From Paraburkholderia elongata (GTDB lineage Bacteria > Pseudomonadota > Gammaproteobacteria > Burkholderiales > Burkholderiaceae): a stretch of 64,000 bases of DNA. The DNA lies in the NCBI RefSeq assembly GCF_013177735.1, contig NZ_WOEZ01000199.1, positions 1-64,000 of the forward strand. The letters run 5' to 3'. Shown piece after piece: positions 7,387 to 16,539 of the stretch. A program made the translations under genes and the position numbers. Each line of letters opens with the position of its first letter. Position 1 is the first letter of the stretch. The notes under the pieces are model-generated. The model had not been told where the DNA came from and made no database searches. It worked only from the letters and a program-made list of their open reading frames with translations.

Positions 7387-8301
7387 CTATTTGATTGGCG
7401 GCGTGGGGTAGGTCGGAGCGCCTTCCGCGAGCACGAATTTGCAATGGAGCGTGTAGTACGGCGCCTTCTGCTCGGGATGAGGGCCGGTGCTCGCCTCATG
7501 GCGCTCGAATTTGCCAACCAGATCGCGCGTGACGCCGAAGACGACGTCGGAGTCCAGGTACTCGGCGTCGTCGGCAAAGATCTGCGAGATGAGTGTCGAA
7601 TGGCCTTCCGCGATAACTACGAAGTGCAGGTGAGCCGGCCGGTACGGGTGTCGATGCTGTATGCGGAGCAGCTCGCCGACTGGTCCGTGGGTGGGTACCG
7701 GGTAGCCGGCCGGCCTCAAGCTCTGGAAATGGAACTGGCCGTTCGTGTCGGTAAAGAAATGGCCCCTCAGGTTCATGTCCGGTTGGGTCGGATCCTGATT
7801 CTCGTAAAGGCCGACCGGCGATGCCTGCCACACATCGATCTTCGCGTTGCGGATCGGCTCTCGCCGTGTATTCAAGACTTGCCCGCTGACAAAAATGCGC
7901 GCTCCAGACGCATTGTCCTGAACGATCGACGCGCCGAGCTCATAGTGCGGCGAGCCGCCACGAAAGAACGGCCCGAGCAAGGCGCCGCCCGTTCGCTCCT
8001 CATGCGCTGAGTTGTTCAGCACTTTGACCAGAGTGGACAGGCCAAGCACGTCCGCCAACAGCACGACTTCGTTGTGGCTGTCCGTGCAGGTCAAGCCCAC
8101 GTTTTTCAGAAAATCCAGGCCCTGCTCGAACTCCTCGTCGCTCAGCTTGACCTGATTCAGGAACGCGTGGCCGTGTTCTACGAGCGCGTTCAGGATTTCC
8201 TTCAGGCGCGGGCTTTCGGTCTTGCTCATGGCGGCAAGTACGATGCCCGTCACCGATGCGGCATCGCTAACGATGCTGTTGCGTTGTTCAGATTCCGTCA
8301 T
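7387..8301 (-). CDS. Intradiol ring-cleavage dioxygenase (catechol or hydroxyquinol 1,2-dioxygenase)
   Basis: Opens a catechol-type ring between the hydroxyls using Fe(III). The ligands are Tyr166 (GLYENQ), Tyr200 (GYPVPTHGPVG), His224 and His226 (RPAHLHF), the same spacing as in catechol 1,2-dioxygenases. An N-terminal helical domain (1-100) is present. The LGPFF and YRPAHLHF wording leans toward the hydroxyquinol group, so I leave the symbol empty. I chose ATG 8301 (304 residues), with AGGAG upstream; the longer TTG frame would run into the operator. First gene of a six-gene operon, with a LacI-type operator 14 bp before its start. Confidence 0.88.
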   Translation of the reverse strand: MTESEQRNSIVSDAASVTGIVLAAMSKTESPRLKEILNALVEHGHAFLNQVKLSDEEFEQGLDFLKNVGLTCTDSHNEVVLLADVLGLSTLVKVLNNSAHEERTGGALLGPFFRGGSPHYELGASIVQDNASGARIFVSGQVLNTRREPIRNAKIDVWQASPVGLYENQDPTQPDMNLRGHFFTDTNGQFHFQSLRPAGYPVPTHGPVGELLRIQHRHPYRPAHLHFVVIAEGHSTLISQIFADDAEYLDSDVVFGVTRDLVGKFERHEASTGPHPEQKAPYYTLHCKFVLAEGAPTYPTPPIK

Positions 8302-8314
8302 CTCACGTCTCCTG

Positions 8315-8328
8315 TGCAATCGATTGCA
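8315..8328. promoter_or_regulatory. LacI-type operator, site 1
   Basis: Perfect 14-bp palindrome TGCAATCGATTGCA, 14 bp upstream of the dioxygenase ATG. Repression from here would control the whole ring-cleavage operon. It is one of seven similar palindromes in this window. Confidence 0.75.
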
Positions 8329-8509
8329 TGATAGTCCAACAGATTCCGGCTGTCAAAAACTCTTCTTTTACGTGCGTTATATGATCGAGGCGTGGACGGC
8401 TGGATGTGATTTGGAGCTATATTGGCAATCGTTTGCAGCATCAACTACGAATTTGCGGCGTGCTTAGGCTCGACGTAGGTGTGCCGCCGGGAAAAAGGGT
8501 CGGGAAGAA

Positions 8510-8530
8510 CGCGCGGCACTACGCCGCGCG
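8510..8530. terminator. Hairpin at the end of the LacI gene
   Basis: CGCGCGGC (8510-8517), loop ACTAC, GCCGCGCG (8523-8530): a perfect 8-bp GC stem 9 bp beyond the stop of the minus-strand LacI gene, followed on that strand by GTTCTTC. It probably ends that transcript. The rest of 8331-8538 shows no gene. Confidence 0.6.
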
Positions 8531-8538
8531 GACGGTGG

Positions 8539-9561
8539 CTATCTGGCGATCGTGGATTCGCGGACGACGAGTTCAGGCCTCAGTACAACGTTGACATATG
8601 CCGTTGTACTGCCATCGAGATTTTCCAGCATCAAGATCGCGGCACGAACCCCCATTTCGTACAGAGGGATGCGTACGGTAGTCATCGGAGGGGCAACGGA
8701 ATCCATCAGTGGGATATCGTTGTGGCCGACGATTGAAATGTCCTGAGGGCACCGGAGACCGCGTGCGCGAATGGCGTCGTAGCAGCCGAGCGCAAGCAGG
8801 TCGTTGGCGGCGACGATGGAAGTGATACCGGGATGGGGCTCAAGCAGCATGTCGCATGCGGCACGACCTTCGTCACGGGAGAACGCTTTGGATTCGAACA
8901 CCGGACATTCGGCTATCGTTAGGCCGTTCTCCCGGATTGCTTCAAGGAAACTCCGGTGGCGCTCGTAGCCGGTCGACAGATCACTTGGGCCGGCGACGTG
9001 AGCAATGCAGGTATGACCAAGCTCCGACAAATGCGTTACCGCCTGCAGCATCGCCAACTGGTTGTCACTGATGACACAGGAAGCGCGGCCACTGTATTCA
9101 CTTCGATTGACGACTACTACCGGTATTCCCATCTCAAGACAATGCTCCAGGATGGGGTCGTTGCGGCCGGAAGTCGCCAGGATCAAGCCGTCAACCTGAC
9201 GCTCGACCATCTGATCGATAACGAACAGTTGCCGTTCCTTTCCACCTTCGGCGTTTGCGATCAACGGAACGAACCCCTTTTTGGCGAGTTCGTCTTCAAT
9301 GCCGCGCAGAATGGGTGGAAATACCTGGTTGGCAATATCCGGCTGCACGACGCCAATGATGCGGGAGCGCCCGGTGTGAAGGGTGGCGGCGTTCCGGTTT
9401 GGGGAGACATTCAGTTGTCTTGCAGTCCTGAGGACCTGCTCGACCACAGCTTCGCTGATCAGATGGCGAGTCTCAGGGTTCAACACGCGCGAGACCGTGG
9501 ACATATGAACGCCAACGGATTCCGCTAATTCCCTGAGGGTCGTCCGCTTTTTTCTCGTCAT
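8539..9561 (-). CDS. LacI-family transcriptional regulator (first copy)
   Basis: A 340-residue LacI/PurR-type repressor. The N-terminal helix-turn-helix reads LRELAESVGVHMSTVSRVLN (about 9-28), followed by a hinge with ATLHTGRSRIIGVV. The periplasmic-binding-protein-like effector domain follows, with VDGLILATSG and SIVGHNDIPLM. It is divergent from the NMT1-like gene, and a perfect palindrome lies between them (9656-9669), implying autoregulation. The recognition helix is nearly the same as in the second LacI protein at 35198, so both may read the same operators. Confidence 0.9.
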   Translation of the reverse strand: MTRKKRTTLRELAESVGVHMSTVSRVLNPETRHLISEAVVEQVLRTARQLNVSPNRNAATLHTGRSRIIGVVQPDIANQVFPPILRGIEDELAKKGFVPLIANAEGGKERQLFVIDQMVERQVDGLILATSGRNDPILEHCLEMGIPVVVVNRSEYSGRASCVISDNQLAMLQAVTHLSELGHTCIAHVAGPSDLSTGYERHRSFLEAIRENGLTIAECPVFESKAFSRDEGRAACDMLLEPHPGITSIVAANDLLALGCYDAIRARGLRCPQDISIVGHNDIPLMDSVAPPMTTVRIPLYEMGVRAAILMLENLDGSTTAYVNVVLRPELVVRESTIAR

Positions 9562-9655
9562 GGTTACGATAACGCGGTGTCAGTTGCCGCGCTCCAGCTA
9601 GTTAAGGGTGCTTCCGCTGTGGCGCCTTGACGACGCGTGGTTCCTCCAAGTAGCA

Positions 9656-9669
9656 TGCAATCGATTGCA
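9656..9669. promoter_or_regulatory. LacI-type operator, site 2
   Basis: Perfect palindrome TGCAATCGATTGCA between the divergent LacI gene and the NMT1/THI5-like gene, 21 bp before the latter's GTG. It is placed to control both. Confidence 0.75.
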
Positions 9670-9689
9670 ACAGCCAAACAGGGTGGAAC

Positions 9690-10637
9690 GTGGAAGGGAA
9701 TCTGAATGCTTTTACTGTCCTCGGCTTCGAGGGCGCATTTAACTTGCCGATATGGGTTGGTCAAAAACGGCAGTACTTCGAAAAGTACGGACTGGACGTC
9801 GGTCTCGAGTATGTAAAGGGTTCCGTCGACATGATCAACCGCATGACGTCCGGCTCCGCGCACGTAGCCTTGACAAGTGTGGACAACGTACTCGCATACA
9901 GGGGCGGGCAGGGAGAGACCGCGGACGGAAGTGCTCCTGATCTGGTTGCATTCATGGGAGGCGATCATGGTTTCCTGTCTTTGATGGCGAAATCGGAGGT
10001 CACGTCTGTGTCGCAGCTGCGAGGCAAAACTCTTTCGGTCGATGCACTGACAACCGGCTTTGCGTTCGTGCTGAGGGAAATCCTTGTGGCGAACCAGATC
10101 GCGGTGACCGACGTGACATTCGATGCAGCTGGAGGCACCGGTAATCGCTATCGCGCATTGGTCGCCGGAAAGCACGATGGGACGCTGGTACGCTCTCCTT
10201 TTGAGCGCCTGGGAGAGCGCCAAGGGCTTAACGTGCTGGTGCATGGCAGTTCGCTGTTTTCTGACTACCTGGGTACGGTTGGTGCGGTCATGCAGTCGTG
10301 GGCCTCTAAAAATCAAGATCAACTTATCGCATTCATTCTGGCCTACCGGGAAGCATTGAACTGGATCTTCGAAGTTAGTAACAACGACGCTTCAGTCGAA
10401 ATACTGCGAGAAGAGTTCGTTGACCTGACGGACGACGATGCCCGCGCAGTACTCGAGGATCTGATCGATCCGGCTCACGGACTCATTCGCGATATGAGCA
10501 TTTCAGACGCGGCTCTGGAGCAGGTCTCGCGCATTCGCGATGCCCACGCGCTTGTATCGACAAACCAATCGCGCCACGGCTGTGTGGATCGTCAGTATCT
10601 TCAAATGGCCCAAAATTCGACTCGCTGGGCGCGTTAG
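9690..10637 (+). CDS. NMT1/THI5-like solute-binding protein without signal peptide
   Basis: A 315-residue type-2 periplasmic-binding fold of the SsuA/THI5 group: LPIWVGQKRQYFEKYGLDV (about 19-37), DMINRMTSGSAHVALTSVDN, and a LRGKTLSVDALTTGFAF ligand-site segment. No Sec or Tat signal is seen, and no ABC permease or ATPase gene is nearby. It may act in the cytoplasm as a binding protein or enzyme. GTG 9690 is chosen because GGGTGG lies just before it. The last 25 residues, after VSTNQS, do not resemble the family and could reflect a late frameshift. Confidence 0.7.
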   Translation: MEGNLNAFTVLGFEGAFNLPIWVGQKRQYFEKYGLDVGLEYVKGSVDMINRMTSGSAHVALTSVDNVLAYRGGQGETADGSAPDLVAFMGGDHGFLSLMAKSEVTSVSQLRGKTLSVDALTTGFAFVLREILVANQIAVTDVTFDAAGGTGNRYRALVAGKHDGTLVRSPFERLGERQGLNVLVHGSSLFSDYLGTVGAVMQSWASKNQDQLIAFILAYREALNWIFEVSNNDASVEILREEFVDLTDDDARAVLEDLIDPAHGLIRDMSISDAALEQVSRIRDAHALVSTNQSRHGCVDRQYLQMAQNSTRWAR

Positions 10638-10700
10638 GCCACGGTGCCGGACTGAAGCAATTGGGCGGAGATGCTCCTGCATCTCCGCCCGTTCAGGTAC

Positions 10701-11111
10701 TCAGTCGACTACTGCAATAGCCTGCACCTCGATCAGCATTTCCGGTTTGGCCAAGCCCACCACCGTAATCAACGCGCTCGCGGGAAAGTTGTCCCCAAAA
10801 ATCTCCTTGCGAATTTTGGTGAATTGATCGCCAAAGCGCGAATCCGTAATTGAAACCGTCATCGTGACGATATCCGCGAGCGTTCCACCGGCTTGATCGA
10901 GCGTCTTGGCAATCCGGGAGAAGATCTCCCATGCTTGCCCCGAAAAATTCCCTGCCAGGGAGTTGCCATGTTCGTCGTCGACCACAGTTTGTCCCGCCAA
11001 CCACACGATCTTGCCCCCCTGCGTAATGACTGCCGGGGAGTACGCGCGCTCTTGCGCGCCATCGCGTTTGATATAGCTTCGAACGTGTTTCTTCTGCGCA
11101 TCATTTGTCAT
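10701..11111 (-). CDS. RidA/YjgF-family protein, cytoplasmic
   Basis: A 136-residue Rid-family trimeric protein. The family pattern is seen in KIVWLAGQTVVDDEHGN, the IVTMTVSITD segment and the end MLIEVQAIAVVD. The catalytic Arg of canonical RidA imine deaminases (PARxxV) is Ser here (FPASALITV), so standard 2-iminopropanoate hydrolysis is doubtful. I chose ATG 11111, preceded by GAGGT; the longer frame upstream has no ribosome site. It is divergent from the porin gene with two LacI-type operators between. Confidence 0.82.
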   Translation of the reverse strand: MTNDAQKKHVRSYIKRDGAQERAYSPAVITQGGKIVWLAGQTVVDDEHGNSLAGNFSGQAWEIFSRIAKTLDQAGGTLADIVTMTVSITDSRFGDQFTKIRKEIFGDNFPASALITVVGLAKPEMLIEVQAIAVVD

Positions 11112-11316
11112 ACATACCTCGCTTTCATTGACTTGAAGTAAACCGGAACGTGCTGCATGTAGGTCGTGAGCGCCCCTCATGGTCGCGGAGACACGGCAGT
11201 CGCGAGTGACCGGGAGGCGCGAGTGACCGGGAGGCGCGCGCGATGCAGGCGGGATTGAAGCGGGTCGCTTAGCCGCGGTTGCGATCCCGAACTCCACGTT
11301 CACTACCACTTGAGAC

Positions 11317-11330
11317 TGCAAACGATTGCA
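11317..11330. promoter_or_regulatory. LacI-type operator, site 3 (one mismatch)
   Basis: TGCAAACGATTGCA, differing from the perfect palindrome at one base. It lies 206 bp upstream of the RidA start and 153 bp (centre to centre) from site 4, a spacing that could support looping. The region 11112-11659 holds no gene. Confidence 0.65.
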
Positions 11331-11469
11331 GCATAGTGATTGAAGCCAGAGTTGTCAAAAGGCTTTTGATCCAGGGTTTTCCCTTTCTACAGACGTAAAT
11401 AGACCCTATGTGTCGCATTATTTTGAGTTCGCTCGGAGCAATTCTGCTGGTAAACCATAGTTTGTATTC

Positions 11470-11483
11470 TGCAATCGATTGCA
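11470..11483. promoter_or_regulatory. LacI-type operator, site 4
   Basis: Perfect palindrome TGCAATCGATTGCA, 177 bp upstream of the porin start, in the divergent RidA/porin region. The surroundings are AT-rich, as expected for a promoter. Confidence 0.75.
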
Positions 11484-11659
11484 ATAAATTCGCTTTTGCA
11501 GACTTTTGGCACAAGCAGTCGCCGGAGCTGGCATGTGGGCCGGCGTTGCGTCAATAGCCAAACCCGGCGAACAAGATCTTTGACCTCAGGGGCGTTGCGT
11601 ATGAAGTACACCGAACAGAACAAGCGAGACCAGTCCTTCTTTTCACCGGAGACGATGCA

Positions 11660-12754
11660 ATGAGTACGGCCAGTAAAACGGTCCTTGCCGCAGCCGTACT
11701 TTCCGCTTCCGCTTCATGCATGGCTGCTGACAGCGTGACGCTGTTCGGCTATCTGAACACCGACATCGAGAACGTACGAGGGAGTGGCGGAAAGGGTATT
11801 CCGTCCACCTGGCGGGAGTCGAACAACCTGTCGTTCCTGGGCATGAAGGGAACGGAGGATCTCGGTGGAGGTTGGCGTGCGTTCTTCCAGATTCAGGGGA
11901 ATGTCTTCCTCAATCGAGGGGCCGGTGGCGTGAATGACCGCGACACCTATGTCGGTCTTGGTGGTCCCTATGGTCAGGTATCGATGGGATTTCAATTGAC
12001 ACCTTACCGTGCCTCGACGTGGCTTCCGATCGATCCATTCTTCATGAACACAATCGCCGGTGCGAACAGCATCATGGGCAATGGCTTCTTCCCCGGTGGG
12101 AACGCACAGGGAAGTTCGTCGTTCGACCGCCGGCAGGCCAACGGCGTACTTTATACGTCGCCGAACTGGCACGGCTTGACGGGACAATTGATGTATTCGC
12201 TGCCCAATGAGAAAACAGCGACGCAAACGCCGTCGCTGTTGTCGACGTCTTTGGCATACCAGACCGGCTCTGTCTATCTGTCTTACGCGTACGAACAGCA
12301 CAACAGCTATTTTGGGCCTGGCACCACGGATAGTGGACACCGGTTCGGTATCGCCTACACGTATAACAGTCTGAGTGTCCGCGGCGCTGCCGAACGTCTG
12401 CATTACGAGCCGACGCCGTCCACTTACACGAACCGTTGGGCATGGCAGTTGGCTGCCGTGTACCAATGGACTGTGCAATCGATCAAGGTTTCATACATCC
12501 AGGCGCAGGCGGCAACAGGGAATGCGACTGTTCCCATTGGCGGTATCGGACGGCCCGGTGTGGATTCCGGTGCTCGCCAGATATCGGTGGGTTACGACTA
12601 CGCGCTTTCCAAGCGCACCACCCTGTACGCGGTGTTTAGCCGACTGATGAATCGAGCCGGTACTTCATACAACTACTCGACGAACCCATTGCCGGGTTCC
12701 GTGACCGGTATGACCCTCACCGGATTCGGCGTGGGCATCGCGCACTCGTTTTGA
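11660..12754 (+). CDS. Gram-negative porin, OmpC-like (first copy)
   Basis: A 364-residue outer-membrane general porin. A Sec signal peptide (about 1-22, ending CMAAD) is followed by the typical first strand VTLFGYLNTDIENV. Family blocks such as [19 protein letters not shown] and DTYVGLGGPYGQVSMGFQ are present, and the C-terminus ends in aromatic Phe (GIAHSF), the outer-membrane sorting signal. It is followed by an AAHS transporter gene 55 bp downstream, so the pair probably forms an uptake unit for an aromatic substrate. Confidence 0.92.
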   Translation: MSTASKTVLAAAVLSASASCMAADSVTLFGYLNTDIENVRGSGGKGIPSTWRESNNLSFLGMKGTEDLGGGWRAFFQIQGNVFLNRGAGGVNDRDTYVGLGGPYGQVSMGFQLTPYRASTWLPIDPFFMNTIAGANSIMGNGFFPGGNAQGSSSFDRRQANGVLYTSPNWHGLTGQLMYSLPNEKTATQTPSLLSTSLAYQTGSVYLSYAYEQHNSYFGPGTTDSGHRFGIAYTYNSLSVRGAAERLHYEPTPSTYTNRWAWQLAAVYQWTVQSIKVSYIQAQAATGNATVPIGGIGRPGVDSGARQISVGYDYALSKRTTLYAVFSRLMNRAGTSYNYSTNPLPGSVTGMTLTGFGVGIAHSF

Positions 12755-12809
12755 TCTACTCGTTTTGGTCGATTACCCGAAGCGTTTCACACGCAATAGG
12801 AGCATTAGG

Positions 12810-14159
12810 ATGCTAGCAACACAATCCATCTCGGTTCGAGCGTTCATTAACGGGCGGAAGATGTCGGGATTTCAGATAAGAACACTCGTTCTCTGTTTTC
12901 TGATTCTTGTCCTGGATGGCTACGACACGGTCGTGGTTGGCTTCATTGCCCCCGCACTCAAATCACATTTTGGGGCAAGCCCGGTGCACTTCGCGCCGGT
13001 GTTCGGCGCCGGATTCTTCGGCCTCGCCATCGGTTCGTTCGTCTTCGGGCCGGTTGCGGATCGCTTTGGACGAAAGACTACGCTGATTTGCGCGGTTCTC
13101 CTGTTCGGTCTGTTCAGCATTCTTTCGTCGACGGCCACATCGCTCGAGACATTGATCGCGCTGCGTTTCGTGACCGGCCTCGGATTGGGCGGAGCGATGC
13201 CGAACGCCTATACGCTGGCCGCTGAATATAGTCCGGACCGCATGCGCTCGACGCTCATCGCACCCCTTGGATGCGGCATCTCCGCAGGCGGTGTGTTGGG
13301 TGGTCTCGTCGCATCGCATATGATCAGCCACTACGGTTGGCAATCGATGCTGCTTCTGGGTGGCGTACTCCCTTTGCTGTTGTCCGTATTTCTGATCGTC
13401 TGGTTACCGGAGTCGGCGTGTTATCTGGTGGCACGTGGCCGCCAGTCCGATGCGCATGCCATCATTCAGCGCATCGAACCGCAAACGCCGCTGGGCGATA
13501 CGCGCCTTACGCTCGATGAAGAACCCGCTCGGGGATTCCCGCTGAGCCATCTGCTGCGTCCCGGGCTTCGCGGTGGCACCATGCTTCTCTGGGTCACGGG
13601 ATTCATGGCTTTGCTGGCCGTCTATTTTCTCGGCAACTGGTTGACCCTATTGATCCAGGAGAGCGGCGTGCCGTTCGGCCGTGCATCGCTCATGACGGCA
13701 CTCTATTTGACTGGTAACGGTCTCGGTGCGATCTTCCTCGGGTTCTTGATGGACCGGATGAATCCGCAGTACGTGGTGGCCGGCGCGTTCCTTTGCGCAG
13801 CAATTTGCCTCGCGTCGTTCGGTCATCTGACGGAGATTCCGGCGCTTGCGCTGGTCGCGCTCTTCTTGACTGGTGTCGGCACCGGCGGCGCGATGACGGG
13901 AACAAGTATCCTGTCCACGAGTTTCTATCCGACAGCGACACGAGCCACCGGCGTGGCGTGGACTTTGGGGATGGGGCGAGTGGGCTCGATTGTTGGCTCG
14001 ATGATCGGTGGTGTTATGCTCGCCGCGCAATGGGCGCCCACGGTGATGTTCGCCGTGGTGTCTGTTCCGATCGTTGTAGCCGCAGTCAGCGTCTACGGAC
14101 TTGCATTCTATCGTCGTCGATATCCGATGCCCGTAGCAACGGTTCTTTCAACGCAATAA
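12810..14159 (+). CDS. MFS transporter, aromatic acid:H+ symporter (AAHS) type
   Basis: A 12-helix major facilitator of 449 residues. The first helix carries the LDGYDTVVVGFIAPAL motif diagnostic of PcaK/BenK-like transporters, and the 2-3 loop has GPVADRFGRKTT. The sixth-helix WLPESACYLV motif also matches. ATG 12810 has AGGAG 7 bp upstream; an earlier GTG frame lacks this. It probably imports the aromatic acid used by the neighbouring genes, working with the porin ahead of it. Confidence 0.9.
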   Translation: MLATQSISVRAFINGRKMSGFQIRTLVLCFLILVLDGYDTVVVGFIAPALKSHFGASPVHFAPVFGAGFFGLAIGSFVFGPVADRFGRKTTLICAVLLFGLFSILSSTATSLETLIALRFVTGLGLGGAMPNAYTLAAEYSPDRMRSTLIAPLGCGISAGGVLGGLVASHMISHYGWQSMLLLGGVLPLLLSVFLIVWLPESACYLVARGRQSDAHAIIQRIEPQTPLGDTRLTLDEEPARGFPLSHLLRPGLRGGTMLLWVTGFMALLAVYFLGNWLTLLIQESGVPFGRASLMTALYLTGNGLGAIFLGFLMDRMNPQYVVAGAFLCAAICLASFGHLTEIPALALVALFLTGVGTGGAMTGTSILSTSFYPTATRATGVAWTLGMGRVGSIVGSMIGGVMLAAQWAPTVMFAVVSVPIVVAAVSVYGLAFYRRRYPMPVATVLSTQ

Positions 14160-14213
14160 GACGGTCTGCGGCCGGGAAAGTCGGGGCAGGGCATCGATAT
14201 CCCTGGATAGTGT

Positions 14214-14239
14214 GGCTCACATTGTTCGCTATGTGAGCC
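14214..14239. terminator. Bidirectional terminator hairpin
   Basis: GGCTCACAT (14214-14222), an 8-base loop, then ATGTGAGCC (14231-14239): a perfect 9-bp stem between the convergent transporter gene (ends 14159) and molybdenum enzyme gene (ends 14296). Confidence 0.65.
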
Positions 14240-14295
14240 GCAGCGTCGAAATATCTCGACGTCCCCGCTCTGGGTCCGCTTTGCCGGTTACAGGG

Positions 14296-16539
14296 TCAGA
14301 CGTTCCGAGACGCTTTGAATTGCTCTGCGGTGAATGGCGTTTTCCGAATGCGAACGCCCGTGGCGTGAAAGATGGCATTTCCCACAGCCGGGGCAATCGT
14401 CAGCGCCGTCGGCTCGCCTGCGCCGACCGGTGCCTTGTCCGGGCGGTCGATCAACGAGATGGTCACTTCTGACGGGCATTCGCTGAATCGCAGGATCGGG
14501 TAGCTAGCCCAGTCGAGGGTGAGCATTTCTTTCGAGCTAAAGCGCACTTCCTCCTTCAGCGTACGACTGAGCGTCTGCACGACGCACCCCTGAATCTGAT
14601 TGCGCAAACCATCGGGATTGACGATCAGGCCGCAGTCATGCGCGACGAATACACGTGTCACCCGCGTTTCGCCACTTTTCATGTCGAGCGTTACGCTGCA
14701 CACCGTTGCAACATAGGCGCCTCCCGGTTCGAGTTGCGCGACACTGACGCCGATGCCTTCCCGGCTCGGCGCTCCAGTCCGATTTGCCTGTTTCCGACGA
14801 GATATCCAGTTTGAGAGTCGCCTGACTTCCTCAAGCACCGCGATAGCGCGCTCGTCGCGCAGATGCGCAATTCGGAAATCGATCGGATCGCGATTCGCCA
14901 GATTTGCCAGTTCGTCGAGAAACGACTCATTGGCAAACGTGTTGGGAACGGCACCCAAACCACGCATGGCTGAGGGCCGCAGGGCGCCATCCGGAAGCCA
15001 GCGCACGACGACCCGTTCGTTCGGGAAGGTGTAAAGCGTTCTCGCGCAATGATCGCCGCCGATTCGGACCGGCTTGGGCGGTAAGCCCATCATTCGCCCG
15101 GGTAGCAGGTTCCCTGCGCTACCCATCGGACGGGAGATGTGGGTCGGTGTCGATACCATGTACGACCAGCTCCGGATCTTTCCGTCCGGACCGACACTTC
15201 CCTCTACTTTGGACTCCGTAGCGGGGCATTTCGGATCCCAGCCGTGCTCGTCATTGCGCATCCATTGAACGCGCACTGGGCGTCCGAGCGCCTGAGACAC
15301 GACTGCCGCCTCGGCCGACGCGTCGTCAGCCCCATTCTGACCGTAGCAGCCCGCACCTTCGGTCCAAATCACGCGGACTTTGTCCTTCGGCAGGCCGATC
15401 AAGGCAGCAATGGCATCACGCAGCGGAAATGAACCCTGCGTGGCAGACCATACGACAGTGGAGTCGTGTTTGACATCGGCGACACCACACGACGGGCCGA
15501 TCGAGCCGTGGGTCTGGTACGGTGTACGGTACGTCGCGCTCAAGCGCATCCTGCTTTGACTGAACGCAGTGTCAGCATCGCCAATCTTGCGTAGCTCGTC
15601 AACATGTCCATTGGCCGCGCGCATGGCGTCATAGACAGCCGAGCTATCAATGCCATTTGCCGGCGTTTTCCACTCAATGGTCAAAGCACGCGATGCGGCA
15701 ACCGCCTGAAATTCCTGCTGGCAAACTACTGCAACGAAGTCGCGTTTGACAACGATATCGATAAAGCCCGGTAATTCCGCCACACTTTTGCGGTCCACCT
15801 TAACTAGCGTTGATCCGGTGATCGGTGGGTGAATGACACGCGCATGGACCATCCCGGGCAAGCGAAGATTCTGCAGGTAGGGATGACTTCCTTTCACCTT
15901 CCCAGGCAAATCCACGCGAGGCACCGGCTTGCCGATCACTGAGAATTCACGGACCCGCTTGAGTGGTACCGCTTCGTCTACCGTCAAGGTGGCCCATTCG
16001 GCGGGGACCAGGTCGCGATAGGCTGCGGATCGATTAGGATCGGTGGTCACGTAGACGCGCCCGGCGCGAGTCGACAACTGATCTGCAGGAATGCCGAAAA
16101 CGTTCGACGCCCGGGCGATGAGAAGCGCGCGTGCAGTCGCAGCAGCTTTGCGCACCGGTAGTGTGCTGGATTTCATTGTCTGACTACCTACGGTCGGACC
16201 TTGATCAACCGCCAATGACGTATCGCCCATCGTGACAACGATGTTGTCTATGGATACGTCGAGCTCTTCGGCTACGAGCTGGGCCAATGCGGTTTGCATA
16301 CCCGTTCCCAGCTCAACCTTGCCGGCGTGAAGCGTGACGTTTCCGTTGTTGCCTATCGCGAGCCAGGCGGCTACATGTGTGGGGTCCTGAGTTTTTCCCG
16401 CGGCGATTGCATCGGTGATGCCGCGGCCGCCGACTTCAGCCCCTTGCACGAGAGCTGAGCGCTCCAGCAAGACCACCGGCAGCGCGAACGAAATGGCGAG
16501 GCCGCCTCCAAGTCTAAGAAACTGGCGACGATTCGTCAT
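14296..16539 (-). CDS. Molybdopterin-binding subunit of an IorB-type aldehyde/N-heterocycle oxidoreductase (first copy)
   Basis: A 747-residue xanthine-dehydrogenase-family large subunit of the single-chain IorB type. A Tat signal (NRRQFLRLGGG near the start) predicts export with its iron-sulfur partner. Mo-cofactor segments include ELGTGMQTALAQLVAEEL and VGSQTMKSS, and the C-terminal GAGEPTALTIAPAVGNA carries the catalytic Glu. Members hydroxylate N-heterocycles (isoquinoline, nicotinate) or oxidise aldehydes, passing electrons to cytochrome c. It overlaps the small-subunit gene by 4 bp. A paralogue lies at 23626. Confidence 0.9.
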   Translation of the reverse strand: MTNRRQFLRLGGGLAISFALPVVLLERSALVQGAEVGGRGITDAIAAGKTQDPTHVAAWLAIGNNGNVTLHAGKVELGTGMQTALAQLVAEELDVSIDNIVVTMGDTSLAVDQGPTVGSQTMKSSTLPVRKAAATARALLIARASNVFGIPADQLSTRAGRVYVTTDPNRSAAYRDLVPAEWATLTVDEAVPLKRVREFSVIGKPVPRVDLPGKVKGSHPYLQNLRLPGMVHARVIHPPITGSTLVKVDRKSVAELPGFIDIVVKRDFVAVVCQQEFQAVAASRALTIEWKTPANGIDSSAVYDAMRAANGHVDELRKIGDADTAFSQSRMRLSATYRTPYQTHGSIGPSCGVADVKHDSTVVWSATQGSFPLRDAIAALIGLPKDKVRVIWTEGAGCYGQNGADDASAEAAVVSQALGRPVRVQWMRNDEHGWDPKCPATESKVEGSVGPDGKIRSWSYMVSTPTHISRPMGSAGNLLPGRMMGLPPKPVRIGGDHCARTLYTFPNERVVVRWLPDGALRPSAMRGLGAVPNTFANESFLDELANLANRDPIDFRIAHLRDERAIAVLEEVRRLSNWISRRKQANRTGAPSREGIGVSVAQLEPGGAYVATVCSVTLDMKSGETRVTRVFVAHDCGLIVNPDGLRNQIQGCVVQTLSRTLKEEVRFSSKEMLTLDWASYPILRFSECPSEVTISLIDRPDKAPVGAGEPTALTIAPAVGNAIFHATGVRIRKTPFTAEQFKASRNV

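Noticed and set aside
12477-12490. Partial match to the LacI palindrome (GCAATCGAT) inside the porin gene
   Set aside because: Only half of the palindrome is present and it is inside a coding region.
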